Shown here in pieces: positions 53,310-62,493 of a stretch of 64,000 bases of DNA (the stretch's first letter is position 1; every line of letters begins with the position of its first letter). Source of the stretch: Armatimonadota bacterium (GTDB lineage Bacteria > Armatimonadota > HRBIN16); contig BPGU01000002.1 of assembly GCA_026003195.1 (NCBI GenBank), forward strand, positions 1,116,001 through 1,180,000, written 5' to 3'. A model generated the notes under the pieces. The model did not search any database. It saw nothing but the letters and a program-made list of their open reading frames with translations, and was not told the origin of the DNA. The position numbers were made by a program, and so were the translations under genes.

Positions 53310-55241
53310 TTAGAACTTCACGCTGAACTGCGCCACTGCTACACCAGCGCGGGCTTTGTCGTCGCCCGGGATCACACGCCATGGGACCACACCCTTGGCG
53401 TTGAAGTCCACGACCTGGTAGAGCAGTTTGAGCAGCGCGTTGTCGCTCACCTTGTAGTCCACGCCCAGCGTGACGTAGTTCTCCGTCGGCTTGGCGCCGG
53501 CAGCGGAGGTCTTGAGGTTCCACAGAACGCCCTCGTAGGAGACGTTCAGGTTCAGCTTCTCGGTGGCGTTCCACAGCACGCCGGCGGCGACGTGAGTGAT
53601 CTCGTCGTCCTTACCAACGAAGCTCGCTGGGCGATTGCTGCCCTTGTAGAAGCCGCCCTTCGCATCGATGGCGAACGAACCCAGCTTCCATGCCAGGGCG
53701 ACGTCCGCGCCCTTAATGTCGGTGGGGTTGTGCCAGTAGCCGATGCGTCCCCAATAGCCGGGGGCGGCGAAGTACGGGCGCACCTCACGATAGCCTGCGC
53801 TCAGCGACAGGTTCTCGCTGAAGGTATAACCCACACCCACCAGCAGCGCCCAGTTGTCTTTGTTGTTGACATTGCTCTCCTGCAGCAGCAGGTCGCTCTG
53901 GGCGTAGTCAGCGGTGATGGTCAGGCGGTCGATCAGGTTCGCCTTCAGGTGACCGCCGTACACGTTCAGGCGGTTCACGTTGCCGAACGGGGCGACCGCA
54001 GTGGTGCCCAGCTTCGCGGTGATGACTTCACCGCTCAGGCTCACCTTCTCACCCAGGTTCACGTCCACGGTTGCACCTGCGCTACTATCGAACGCGCCGA
54101 TGCCCGCCACCGTCGCCACCGCGGGGTGAGCAGCAGCGATGTTCGGAGTCGCGCCGATGCCACCATTGAGCGACATGAAGTTCGTGCCGTTGTTGGTGTT
54201 CACGTTGCTGTTGCGTGCGGCGAACAGCCCGATTTGCACCGAGCCGAAGCCCACCGCCGCCTTCACACCGTCCATGCTGTAGTAGCCGTTGTCGTAGCGA
54301 TCGATGGTGGTGTAGACGTCCACATCAGGTCGCCACAGGGTCAACGGGTTGACGCGGTTCTCGAAGCGACCGATGGTCAGGTTCACCTCGGTGCCGAACA
54401 CACTAATCGGCGCGTTAACCGCGGCTTTCCACAGCACGATGTCGGTGTTGGTCGCTGCCGGGCGAGCACCAAACTGCGATGCCGAGCCCAGGTAAGGCAA
54501 CCAGTTGCCGACCACCAGGCTCACATCGGCAGAAGCGGTGTCGCTGAGCTTGCTGCTGATGTTCAGCCCCAGCTCATGCAGCACATCAATGTTGCCCAGC
54601 AAGCCACCGGGGGCGGTCGGCTGCGCATTGAGGTCGATCGCGGTGCGGTTGTCGATGCTGTTGGTGCCGCGTACCACGAAGGTCACGTCACCGCTGAGGC
54701 GGAACCGCTTCATCTCTTCCTCGATCGCCTCGACGCGCTTGCGCAGGTTGGCGAGGTCGCGCTTGGCGGATTCCACATCCACGCCCAGCGAAGCCATCTC
54801 ATCCTGGAACTCTGTGGCGAGGCGGTTGATTCGCGCCATCGCCTCTTCCAGCCTCTGCAGCCGTTCGGCGGTGTCCGCAGGAATCTTGGCGAGCTTGTCT
54901 TTCTCCTCGCGGGTGTAGGTTTCACCTTCGCGAGGGGGCTGCGCGGGTTGCGTGGGGCCAGTGGCAGGTCCCCTCGGGATCTGCGCGCGGACCTCATCGA
55001 TCTGCTGCCGAACCGCGGCGAGCGCATCGCGGATAGCGATGGCGAACTCGTACCGCGTCACCGGCGCCTTGCCCTTAAACGTCCCATCCGGGTAGCCCTT
55101 CAGCACACCGAGGTCAAACAGCTCCTCGATGGCGTCATAAGCCCAGTGCCCGGGCGGAACATCGGGGGGCACCTGTGCCCAGGCGTTGCCAGCGAAGGTG
55201 ATCGCGATGGCGACACCCAAGCCGATCCACAGACGTTTCAT
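53310..55241 (-). CDS. SLH-domain porin-like outer-membrane protein (paralogue)
   Basis: 643-residue protein with the same plan: signal peptide (LGVAIAITFAGNAWAQ), SLH domain (DVPPGHWAYDAIEELFDLGVLKGYPDGTFKGKAPVTRYEFAIAIRDAL), coiled coil (TAERLQRLEEAMARINRLATEFQDEMASL) and C-terminal barrel ending VAQFSVKF. The shared block YWGRIGYWHNPTD shows it is a tandem duplicate of the downstream gene. It has a strong promoter and a long structured leader, suggesting high or regulated expression. Probably an abundant general porin. Confidence 0.92.
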   Translation of the reverse strand: MKRLWIGLGVAIAITFAGNAWAQVPPDVPPGHWAYDAIEELFDLGVLKGYPDGTFKGKAPVTRYEFAIAIRDALAAVRQQIDEVRAQIPRGPATGPTQPAQPPREGETYTREEKDKLAKIPADTAERLQRLEEAMARINRLATEFQDEMASLGVDVESAKRDLANLRKRVEAIEEEMKRFRLSGDVTFVVRGTNSIDNRTAIDLNAQPTAPGGLLGNIDVLHELGLNISSKLSDTASADVSLVVGNWLPYLGSASQFGARPAATNTDIVLWKAAVNAPISVFGTEVNLTIGRFENRVNPLTLWRPDVDVYTTIDRYDNGYYSMDGVKAAVGFGSVQIGLFAARNSNVNTNNGTNFMSLNGGIGATPNIAAAHPAVATVAGIGAFDSSAGATVDVNLGEKVSLSGEVITAKLGTTAVAPFGNVNRLNVYGGHLKANLIDRLTITADYAQSDLLLQESNVNNKDNWALLVGVGYTFSENLSLSAGYREVRPYFAAPGYWGRIGYWHNPTDIKGADVALAWKLGSFAIDAKGGFYKGSNRPASFVGKDDEITHVAAGVLWNATEKLNLNVSYEGVLWNLKTSAAGAKPTENYVTLGVDYKVSDNALLKLLYQVVDFNAKGVVPWRVIPGDDKARAGVAVAQFSVKF

Positions 55242-55283
55242 CGTACCCTCCTCCTTGTTCCTTGATGGAAGTGTACCGTACCG

Positions 55284-55451
55284 TTCGGAGCACTCACTTC
55301 CCGGAACAGAGAGGGCTTGCCTTTCGGCTGGGGAAGTTCGTTTCGCGGAGCCTCCAGGGTTACCTCCGGCGCACGCCTCCCTTCCACCTCAGGCGCTCTC
55401 CTGTTCCTCTCAGGGAGTGCCCCGATATATGCATTCACCGCTTTCGCGGTG
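55284..55451 (-). promoter_or_regulatory. Structured 5' leader RNA of the SLH porin gene
   Basis: The minus-strand leader (about 55470-55242) can fold into concentric stems: a 9-bp outer helix (GGGGCACTC 55423-55415 with GAGTGCTCC 55295-55287, one GU) and an 11-bp inner helix (GGAACAG/CTGTTCC 55407-55401 with 55309-55303, plus AGAG/CTCT 55399-55396 with 55313-55310). They enclose a multibranch loop with three hairpins: CGCCT/AGGCG (55395-55391, 55378-55374), CGGAG/CTCCG (55368-55364, 55350-55346) and GCC-GAAA-GGC (55328-55319). A GNRA-capped hairpin CACCGC/GCGGTG (55451-55436) stands upstream. No ORF of note. No known riboswitch class recognised. Confidence 0.65.
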
Positions 55452-55476
55452 GAAATGCCATACCGAGTTCAGTACT

Positions 55477-55505
55477 ACTATACCACGACCTTGCGCAAAC
55501 GTCAA
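55477..55505 (-). promoter_or_regulatory. Strong promoter of the SLH porin
   Basis: Minus strand TTGACG (55505-55500), 17-bp spacer, TATAGT (55482-55477). Predicted start near 55470, giving a leader of about 229 nt to the ATG at 55241. Confidence 0.8.
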
Positions 55506-55657
55506 GAAGCTTACCCGTGATTTTGCTGAAAAAGTTGTTTTTCTGCACTTTCTCCGTCGTGATTTTCCATTTTTACGGACGGAGCGAGAGCGATTTCGGT
55601 TATCATGATGTTGGTCGTTTTCGCCGAATATCTTAGCGGAGGAGAGTTCTCACGCCT

Positions 55658-56575
55658 ATGCGACGGGTGATAGAATGCGTGCCCAATTTCAGCGAGGGAC
55701 GCAACAACGAGACCATCCACGCGCTGGCACAAGCCGTGCGCGAGGTAGCTGGCGTTCGTCTGGTAAACGTTTCGGCAGACCCCGACCATCACCGCACGGT
55801 GCTAACCTTTCTGGGAGAACCTGCGCCGGTGGCAGAAGCTGCCTTCCGCTGTGCACAGATAGCGGTAGAGCGGATAGACCTGCGTCGCCACCAGGGAGTG
55901 CATCCGCGTATCGGCGCGGTGGATGTGATGCCTTTTATCCCGCTCAGACACGTGTCAATGTCCGAGTGCGCGCAGATTGCCCGCGCAGTGGGCTACCGCA
56001 TCGCACGCGAGCTGGAGGTTCCGGTGTACTTCTACGAGCACGCCGCGCTACCCGGTAGACCATCAGACCTGCCGACCATCCGTCGGGGAGGCTTTGAGAA
56101 GTGGGTGGGGCGACCGCTGACGGGTGACCGTGCGCCGGATGCTGGTCCTGCGTTTCTCCATCCCATAGCAGGCGCGGCGATAGTGGGCGCACGAACATCC
56201 CTCATCGCTTTCAACATCAATCTGGATACCGACCGCGTGGAGGTCGCACAGCACATCGCCCGCACCATTCGACGGGAACGAGAACATGTCCCGCAGTTGG
56301 CGGGAGTACGTTCGTTGGGGCTGTTCCTTGCCTCGCGGGGCATCGCACAGGTGTCTTTGAACCTGACACAACCCGACCGGAGTCCGCTCTGGTGGGTGAC
56401 GGAGTATGTGCGTCGGCTCGCGGCGGAACAGGGCGTGCGCGTACTGGAAACGGAGCTGGTAGGGGTCGTGCCGGCTTCTGTCATCGCCGAAGTCGCTGCG
56501 CATTCTCTGCAAAACCCTGCTTTGAGCGAGGAGCATATTCTGGATCTGTGGCTGGACCCTGAATGGAATCCCTGA
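55658..56575 (+). CDS. ftcD: Glutamate formimidoyltransferase
   Basis: 305-residue formiminotransferase that moves the formimino group between N-formiminoglutamate and tetrahydrofolate in histidine breakdown. The N-terminus RRVIECVPNFSEGRN is typical; catalytic His82 is in RRHQGVHPRIGAVDV. It is the formiminotransferase part only, without the cyclodeaminase domain. The region between 55506 and 55657 before it shows no clear promoter. Its end overlaps the next gene by 13 bp. Confidence 0.94.
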   Translation: MRRVIECVPNFSEGRNNETIHALAQAVREVAGVRLVNVSADPDHHRTVLTFLGEPAPVAEAAFRCAQIAVERIDLRRHQGVHPRIGAVDVMPFIPLRHVSMSECAQIARAVGYRIARELEVPVYFYEHAALPGRPSDLPTIRRGGFEKWVGRPLTGDRAPDAGPAFLHPIAGAAIVGARTSLIAFNINLDTDRVEVAQHIARTIRREREHVPQLAGVRSLGLFLASRGIAQVSLNLTQPDRSPLWWVTEYVRRLAAEQGVRVLETELVGVVPASVIAEVAAHSLQNPALSEEHILDLWLDPEWNP

Positions 56576-58563
56576 GCATCTCACAACTGGCACTGAGGCT
56601 CGTGCTGGCGCTGGCGGTGGTTGTCTGGGGGTGGTATACCCCGCCGCTGCAGCAACTCATCACGGGCATCGCGGGAGGGGTATTGCTTCTGGCGGCAATG
56701 AAGCAGAAGAGCCGATTGGCAGCCTGTGCAGATGTGCTGGCAGTATCCGCTCTGCAGGCATATTCCCCGCTGTGGCTACCGCTCAGTGCGTGGGTTGTTG
56801 CTGTTCATCGTAGGTATGCACGCTGGTTATCCCTGTTGCTGATACCGGCTCCTTTCATCTATGGATGGCGGGCAGACAGCAACTTCCTGGTGTGGGCGGC
56901 ACTCTATGGAGCACTGTGGCTGTATCTGGGTTTCTCGCTGGCGGAACAACCAGAAGGTGAAGAAGAGGAATACTTCCTTTTACCTCTGCCCGAAGACCTG
57001 CGTGAGCAGTGGGAACAGGAGCGCGAGGCGCACCGACAACTACGTTATCAGTATCAGCAACTGGTAGCTGCCCATCGCGAACGGATGGCACAACAACAGG
57101 CGGAACGCGCTCGCATCCATATCCTGCGGGCAGCCCTTCTGGCAGATGAGGTGAGCGAGGTAGCGCGACGCATCGTCTCAGTGCTGTGCGAGTATACCGG
57201 CGCAGGCGAGGCTGCAGTATGGGTTTTTGAGCGATACCGTTCTGCCCTGCGGCTGGAGCATCCCCGCAGCGCCGACCTGCCTGCTCATATTCCTCTCTCC
57301 GTGCCTTCCCACTCGCAGGACAGGGATATGTCTCTCCGCACGGCGATCCAGCAGTTCAGGGCTGCTCTCCAACCGTCGCTGGGCGAGGGTGTGCAGGCGT
57401 TCCTGCTTTCCGATGAACAGGGAATCGTGGGGGGAGTAGCGCTGTATGGCTGGGGGCAAGCGGAAGAGGAGACGGGCATCCGCGAGCGGTTTCAGCAGAC
57501 GCAGGACGCGGTCGCTCTGGCTCTGCGTCAGGCGGTGCAGTGGAATACACTGCAGCAGGAAAACCGCACCTTGCGCGCGCTTTATGAGATTGGGCGACTG
57601 TTTCTCGTGTCTTCTTCCGTAGAAGATTCCGCCCGAAAGTTTATCTCTGTGGTGTCGGAACTGCTTTCTGCTCCGTTTGTCACGCTGTATCTTCGCCAGC
57701 AGGATACAGGCGCGTTTCAGATTGCCGCCTCAGTCGGTGACCCCATCCGGTTGATGGAGCAAGAGGGAGAAGCAGAAGGAGGCATTGCTGCCTGGATAGC
57801 GCAACAGGCTCGTCCGCTTTACGTTCCTCGTACCTCCGCAGAACCCAGGCTGATTCGCCACACTTCCAAACGGATATTTGCCAGCCTGATCGGAGCGCCT
57901 CTGTCGGTGCGTAGGCGCGTGGAGGGCGTGCTGCTTGTCGCGCATCCCACACCCGGCTATTTCGGCGAGCATCACGTCGAGCAGGCAGTGTCTGCTGCCA
58001 ATCAGTTCGCGCAGGTGATGGAGGTCTCGCACCTGACTCGCTCGGTGGGATTGCTGGCACTGACCGACGGCTTAACCGGTATGTTCAACCGACGGTACCT
58101 GGAGGTCCGGCTGGACGAAGAGATACACCGCAGCCAGCGATATGGAAAGCGGTTCAGCCTGATTCTGGTGGATGTAGACCACTTCAAGCAGATTAACGAC
58201 ACCTGGGGTCATGCCACAGGGGATATGGTGCTGCAAGAGGTGAGCCGCAGGCTGGCGGAGAACCTGCGAGAAACGGAAATGGTCTTCCGGTATGGTGGTG
58301 AAGAGTTCTGTATCCTTCTCCCAGAGACCACTCTCCAGCGTGCGGTGGTGGTGGCGCAGCGATTACGCGAGGCGGTGGACAGTCGTCCCTTTACCACCGC
58401 TGATGGCACTACAGCCTTCCGGGTGACCCTGAGCGCAGGAGTGGCAGAATATCCCACTCATGGTTCCGAGAAGAAGGCTCTGCTCGCTGCTGCCGACCAT
58501 GCCCTTTACCTGGCAAAACAGCGCGGGCGCAACCGGGTAGAGCAGTTGCCTCCTGCCGCCTGA
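56563..58563 (+). CDS. Membrane-anchored GAF-GGDEF diguanylate cyclase
   Basis: 666-residue protein. N-terminal hydrophobic helices (residues about 8-120) form a membrane part; a coiled coil (EQEREAHRQLRYQYQQLV) follows, then one or two GAF-like domains (about 180-480) and a C-terminal GGDEF domain. The active motif is RYGGEEF, with GLTGMFNRRYLEVRLDEE and VDVDHFKQINDTWGHATGD before it. The inhibitory site five residues before is R-x-x-E and not R-x-x-D, so product inhibition may be weak. It makes c-di-GMP. Confidence 0.9.
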   Translation: MESLSISQLALRLVLALAVVVWGWYTPPLQQLITGIAGGVLLLAAMKQKSRLAACADVLAVSALQAYSPLWLPLSAWVVAVHRRYARWLSLLLIPAPFIYGWRADSNFLVWAALYGALWLYLGFSLAEQPEGEEEEYFLLPLPEDLREQWEQEREAHRQLRYQYQQLVAAHRERMAQQQAERARIHILRAALLADEVSEVARRIVSVLCEYTGAGEAAVWVFERYRSALRLEHPRSADLPAHIPLSVPSHSQDRDMSLRTAIQQFRAALQPSLGEGVQAFLLSDEQGIVGGVALYGWGQAEEETGIRERFQQTQDAVALALRQAVQWNTLQQENRTLRALYEIGRLFLVSSSVEDSARKFISVVSELLSAPFVTLYLRQQDTGAFQIAASVGDPIRLMEQEGEAEGGIAAWIAQQARPLYVPRTSAEPRLIRHTSKRIFASLIGAPLSVRRRVEGVLLVAHPTPGYFGEHHVEQAVSAANQFAQVMEVSHLTRSVGLLALTDGLTGMFNRRYLEVRLDEEIHRSQRYGKRFSLILVDVDHFKQINDTWGHATGDMVLQEVSRRLAENLRETEMVFRYGGEEFCILLPETTLQRAVVVAQRLREAVDSRPFTTADGTTAFRVTLSAGVAEYPTHGSEKKALLAAADHALYLAKQRGRNRVEQLPPAA

Positions 58564-58569
58564 GCACCA

Positions 58570-59154
58570 TCAAGGCGCAATCTCTTCCAGGGCAACCAGC
58601 TTCGCGCCTTTGCTCTGCATCTCTGCCAGAGCCTTTTCGCTATCGCCCGGCTGTACATCGACGCCTCGTACCGCGTCCTTCAGTACCAGCACTTCGAACC
58701 CGCGCTCCAGCGCGCCCAGCACCGATGCCCGCACGCAATAGTCGGTTGCTAGCCCGCCCACCACCAGCCGCTGGACGCCTTTTGCCCGCAGCAGATCCTC
58801 TAGGGGCGTGCCCTCCTCCGTTCGGGCGTCGAACGCGGAATAGGCGTCCTCATTTTCGCCCATCCCTTTAGACACGATGATGGCGTCATCAGGCAGGCGT
58901 AAATCGGGATGAAAAGCCGCGCCTTCTGTGTTTTGCACGCAATGTACAGGCCACTGCCCACCGTACGCTGCGAAGTGCGTACTCTTTTCAGGATGCCAGT
59001 CCCGCGAGGCAATGATAGGGGTACCCGCCTGCCGGAGCCTTTCGATGGCGCGGTTGAGCACAGGCACGACCTGGTCACCCTCCGGTACGGGCAACGCACC
59101 GCCCGGGCAGAAGTCGTTTTGCACATCCACAATCAGCAAAGCGGTATCCGCCAT
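58570..59154 (-). CDS. pncA: Nicotinamidase/pyrazinamidase (isochorismatase family)
   Basis: 194-residue zinc-dependent amidase turning nicotinamide into nicotinate for NAD recycling. Catalytic triad Asp10, Lys96, Cys140 (ATDYC); metal ligands Asp52, His54 (SRDWHP) and His71. All are present. It is convergent with the GGDEF gene, with 6 bp between stops. Together with cinA (NMN deamidase) it supports an active pyridine salvage route. Confidence 0.96.
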   Translation of the reverse strand: MADTALLIVDVQNDFCPGGALPVPEGDQVVPVLNRAIERLRQAGTPIIASRDWHPEKSTHFAAYGGQWPVHCVQNTEGAAFHPDLRLPDDAIIVSKGMGENEDAYSAFDARTEEGTPLEDLLRAKGVQRLVVGGLATDYCVRASVLGALERGFEVLVLKDAVRGVDVQPGDSEKALAEMQSKGAKLVALEEIAP

Positions 59155-59215
59155 GTTCTCACCTCCCGGATATGTATTGTGTCACACTCTCCTTGAGCGA
59201 TGCAACTCTGGCACA

Positions 59216-59245
59216 TTGACATCTGTACGGCAAAGCTGCTATGCT
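59216..59245 (+). promoter_or_regulatory. Promoter of the GH57 gene
   Basis: TTGACA (59216-59221), 18-bp spacer, TATGCT (59240-59245). AAGGAGG lies 7 bp before the TTG start. Confidence 0.6.
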
Positions 59246-59283
59246 AGCAGCAACCGCAGGGCAAGCGCAAGGAGGCTTGAGAC

Positions 59284-61023
59284 TTGGAAAACGCACGACC
59301 ATTAGGCTACTTTGCCTTTGTACTTCACTCACACATCCCGTATGTGCTGGCGCACGGGCGCAGTCCGCACGGGATGGACTGGCTGTCGGAAAGCGCAGCG
59401 GAGACCTATATCCCGCTGTTGAACACCTGTTACCGCCTGATCAAGGAGGGTATCTCACCGCAGTTTACTATTGGCATTACGCCCGTACTGGCAGAGCAGC
59501 TGGTACAACCTGCTTTCGCTGCCGAGTTTGAAGCGTGGCTGAAGGATAAAATCGCTGCCGCAGAGATGAACCGCAAAGAGTTTCTGAGTGAGAAAAAGCT
59601 GGGCATGGCGGCACTTGCGGAGTACTGGTATCAGTTTTTTACCAGAACTTTAACCGATTTCCGCGAGCGATACCGTTCGGATATCATTGGGGCGTTCCGC
59701 GACCTGCAGGATTCCGGGCACGTTGAAATCCTCACCAGTGCAGCCACGCATGGCTACCTTCCCCTGCTGGGCACCGACGAGGCGGTGCAGGCGCAGGTCA
59801 AACAGGGAGTGCAGACCTACAAACGACTATTCGGCAGAGCACCACGAGGGTTCTGGCTGCCGGAATGCGCCTACCGCCCCCGCTATCGCTGGAACTATCC
59901 GGTGGATTTCGAAGGCAAGCCTTCCGAACCCTGGCTGCGCAAAGGCGTGGAGGAAATCCTGGCGGAAAACGGCATCGAATACTTCTTTATCGACTCACAC
60001 CTGCTGCGGGGTGGTGAAGCGATAGGGGTGTACGCCGAGCGATTCAAGCCCCTGCGCGAGCTGTGGGAGCAGTTCAGCGTGCAGTACCGCCCAGAAGAGA
60101 CCGAAAAGACGCCTTACAGCGTGTACCTGGTGAACTCCTCCGGAGAACCCAAGCCGCCCGTTGCCGTCTTCACACGCGACCCGCGCACCGGTGTGCAGGT
60201 GTGGAGCGCGGACTCCGGCTACCCGGGCGATGAGTACTACCTGGAGTTCCACAAGAAGCTGCCGCCGGGGGGGTTGCGCTACTGGCGCATCTCCAGACCC
60301 AAGAACGATCTGGGCAAGAAGCAGCCCTACGAACTGGCGAAGGCGTTTGAACGTATTCAGGAACATGCCAAACACTTCGTAGACCTTGCGCATCAAGTGC
60401 TGAGCGAACATGTGCAGTCCACTGGTCAAAGCGGTATCATCACTGCCATGTACGACACCGAACTGTACGGGCACTGGTGGTTTGAAGGTCCGGAGTGGCT
60501 GTACTGGGTACGCCGGGGAATGGAGGCGCATCCCGAAATCCACCCTATTACCTGCAGCAGATACCTGCATCTCCACCCACCGCAAACGGTGGTGCAACTC
60601 CCCGAAGGTTCGTGGGGTGAGGGCGGCTATCACTGGGTGTGGCTGAACGAGTGGACAGAATGGACCTGGAAGCGCATTTACCCTGCAGAGCGCGAGATGG
60701 TGCGCCTGGCAAGGCAGTACGGTGACAACCCCAGGGTGCAGACTATCCTGAAGCAAATCGCCCGCGAACTGCTCTTGCTGCAGTCCTCCGACTGGCAGTT
60801 TCTCATCAGCACATGGTCCGCACGAGACTACGCCGAGCTGAGAGCACAATGGCACGCCGACCGCTTCCAGATGCTGGTGCACCTGCTGGAACGGGTCGCG
60901 CGAGGCGAGGAACCCGCCCCCGAAGAGTGGGGCGCGCTGGGCGAGGCGGAGGAACGCGACAACATCTTTCCCGATATCGAGCCCAAATGGTGGGCGCAAC
61001 TAGAGTTTCCTCCCAACGAGTAG
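59284..61023 (+). CDS. GH57 family enzyme, 1,4-alpha-glucan branching enzyme-like
   Basis: 579-residue GH57 retaining enzyme. N-terminal FVLHSHIPYVLAHG, catalytic nucleophile Glu194 in GFWLPECAYRP and acid/base Asp391 in MYDTELYGHWWFEGPEWL fit the branching-enzyme group, as does the C-terminal helical region (WQFLISTWSARDYAE...HADRFQML). It makes alpha-1,6 branches in glycogen. TTG start with AAGGAGG 7 bp upstream; no better start is in frame. No signal, so cytosolic. Confidence 0.88.
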   Translation: MENARPLGYFAFVLHSHIPYVLAHGRSPHGMDWLSESAAETYIPLLNTCYRLIKEGISPQFTIGITPVLAEQLVQPAFAAEFEAWLKDKIAAAEMNRKEFLSEKKLGMAALAEYWYQFFTRTLTDFRERYRSDIIGAFRDLQDSGHVEILTSAATHGYLPLLGTDEAVQAQVKQGVQTYKRLFGRAPRGFWLPECAYRPRYRWNYPVDFEGKPSEPWLRKGVEEILAENGIEYFFIDSHLLRGGEAIGVYAERFKPLRELWEQFSVQYRPEETEKTPYSVYLVNSSGEPKPPVAVFTRDPRTGVQVWSADSGYPGDEYYLEFHKKLPPGGLRYWRISRPKNDLGKKQPYELAKAFERIQEHAKHFVDLAHQVLSEHVQSTGQSGIITAMYDTELYGHWWFEGPEWLYWVRRGMEAHPEIHPITCSRYLHLHPPQTVVQLPEGSWGEGGYHWVWLNEWTEWTWKRIYPAEREMVRLARQYGDNPRVQTILKQIARELLLLQSSDWQFLISTWSARDYAELRAQWHADRFQMLVHLLERVARGEEPAPEEWGALGEAEERDNIFPDIEPKWWAQLEFPPNE

Positions 61024-61050
61024 AACGGGATTCACAGGCAACTGAGAGCT

Positions 61051-62493
61051 ATGGGAGCGCCGTACGCAGAAGATAAGCAACCCGGTTTGCGCCAGATTCC
61101 CGCTGTATCGCGCCTGCTGCAGCACAAGCAGCTACAAGAGGCGATAGCCACACACGGGCGCGAACTGGTTGTGGAATGTGCTCGTGAGGTGCTGGCTCGG
61201 CTGCGCGAGCGCCTGCAGCAAGGCGCAGTCATCCCGACCGACATGCCATCGGTAGTGCGTGAAATCTTGCAGGCAGTGGAGCGTTGGCGCACACCCACCC
61301 TGCGCCGCGTCATCAATGCCACAGGAGTGGTGCTGCACACCGGACTGGGGAGGGCTGTGCTGGCGGAAGCGGCTCGCAGGGCGGTAGCAGAGGTGGCACA
61401 GGGGCATTCGATGCTAGAGATTGACCGCGAAACCGGCGAGCGGGGCGACCGCATCGAGCATGTGCGCGAACTGCTTTGCCGACTGACCGGCGCAGAGGAT
61501 GCCACCGTGGTCAACAACAACGCGGGAGCGGTGTTGCTGGCGGTCACTGTGCTGGCGCAGGGCAAACAGGTCCTCATCTCGCGGGGGCAGCTGGTGGAAA
61601 TCGGAGGGGCGTTTCGGATGCCCGATATCATTGCCCAGAGCGGTGCAAGGCTGGTAGAGGTCGGAACGACCAACCGCACGCGCCTGTCGGACTACGAGCA
61701 AGCGATTACCCCCGATACCGCCCTTTTGCTGCGATGCCACCCGAGCAACTTCCGCATGGTGGGCTTTACCGAAGAGGTATCCGCTGCCGAACTGGCTGAT
61801 CTGGCGCATCGGCATGGGCTGGCAGTGCTGGACGACGTGGGCAGTGGGTGTCTGGTGGACACCGCGCAGTTTGGACTGGAGCACGAACCTACCCTGCAGG
61901 AAAGCGTGCAGGCAGGGTGCGATGTGGTCACCTGCAGCGGTGACAAACTGCTGGGCGGACCGCAGGCAGGCATCATCCTGGGGCGCAAGCATCTCGTGCA
62001 GCGTATTCGCAAGCATCCACTGCATCGCGCTTTGCGCGTGGACAAGCTGACGCTAGCCGCGCTGGAAGCCACTCTGCGTCTCTACCTGAACTCCGAGCAG
62101 GCGCTCTGCGAGATTCCCACCCTGCGCGCGCTGGCAATATCTGCGGATGAAATTCGGCGCAGGGCCAGGCGGTTGAGACGGAGATTGCAGGCGGTGTTGC
62201 CCACAGAGAGGGTGACGGTGCGCTTGCGGGAGGGAATGTCCGCTGTTGGTGGGGGAAGCCTGCCCGGCCAGCAGCTGCCCACTACTCTGGTCTGCCTGCA
62301 ACCTTTACAGGGTAGCGCACAGCAGCTGGCACGTGCTTTGCGCTGGCAGGAACCCGCCGTCTTCGCGCGTATCGAGCAGGATGAGGTGGTGATCGACCCA
62401 CGCACTCTACTGGAAGACGAGCTGGACGTTCTGGTAAAGGTTGTCACGCAAGCAGTGAATCCATGTGTGGAGGGTAAAGCGAACGATGCATGA
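61051..62493 (+). CDS. selA: L-seryl-tRNA(Sec) selenium transferase
   Basis: 480-residue PLP enzyme converting Ser-tRNA(Sec) to Sec-tRNA(Sec). The PLP Lys299 is in TCSGDKLLGGPQAGII; RRVINATGVVLHTGLGRA and NNNAGAVLLA are other SelA landmarks. N-terminal helical domain present. selB, selC and selD are not in the window, and no in-frame UGA of a selenoprotein was noticed here. Its stop overlaps the next gene by 8 bp. Confidence 0.93.
   Translation: MGAPYAEDKQPGLRQIPAVSRLLQHKQLQEAIATHGRELVVECAREVLARLRERLQQGAVIPTDMPSVVREILQAVERWRTPTLRRVINATGVVLHTGLGRAVLAEAARRAVAEVAQGHSMLEIDRETGERGDRIEHVRELLCRLTGAEDATVVNNNAGAVLLAVTVLAQGKQVLISRGQLVEIGGAFRMPDIIAQSGARLVEVGTTNRTRLSDYEQAITPDTALLLRCHPSNFRMVGFTEEVSAAELADLAHRHGLAVLDDVGSGCLVDTAQFGLEHEPTLQESVQAGCDVVTCSGDKLLGGPQAGIILGRKHLVQRIRKHPLHRALRVDKLTLAALEATLRLYLNSEQALCEIPTLRALAISADEIRRRARRLRRRLQAVLPTERVTVRLREGMSAVGGGSLPGQQLPTTLVCLQPLQGSAQQLARALRWQEPAVFARIEQDEVVIDPRTLLEDELDVLVKVVTQAVNPCVEGKANDA

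Noticed and set aside
53592-55265. 557-codon open frame on the plus strand opposite the SLH porin
   Set aside because: It is the antisense shadow of a strongly coding GC-rich gene. The real protein has signal, SLH and barrel features on the minus strand.
55287-55423. GCACTC/GAGTGC halves like a CIRCE operator
   Set aside because: CIRCE needs TTAGCACTC-N9-GAGTGCTAA; here the halves are about 119 nt apart and act as a long-range RNA stem.
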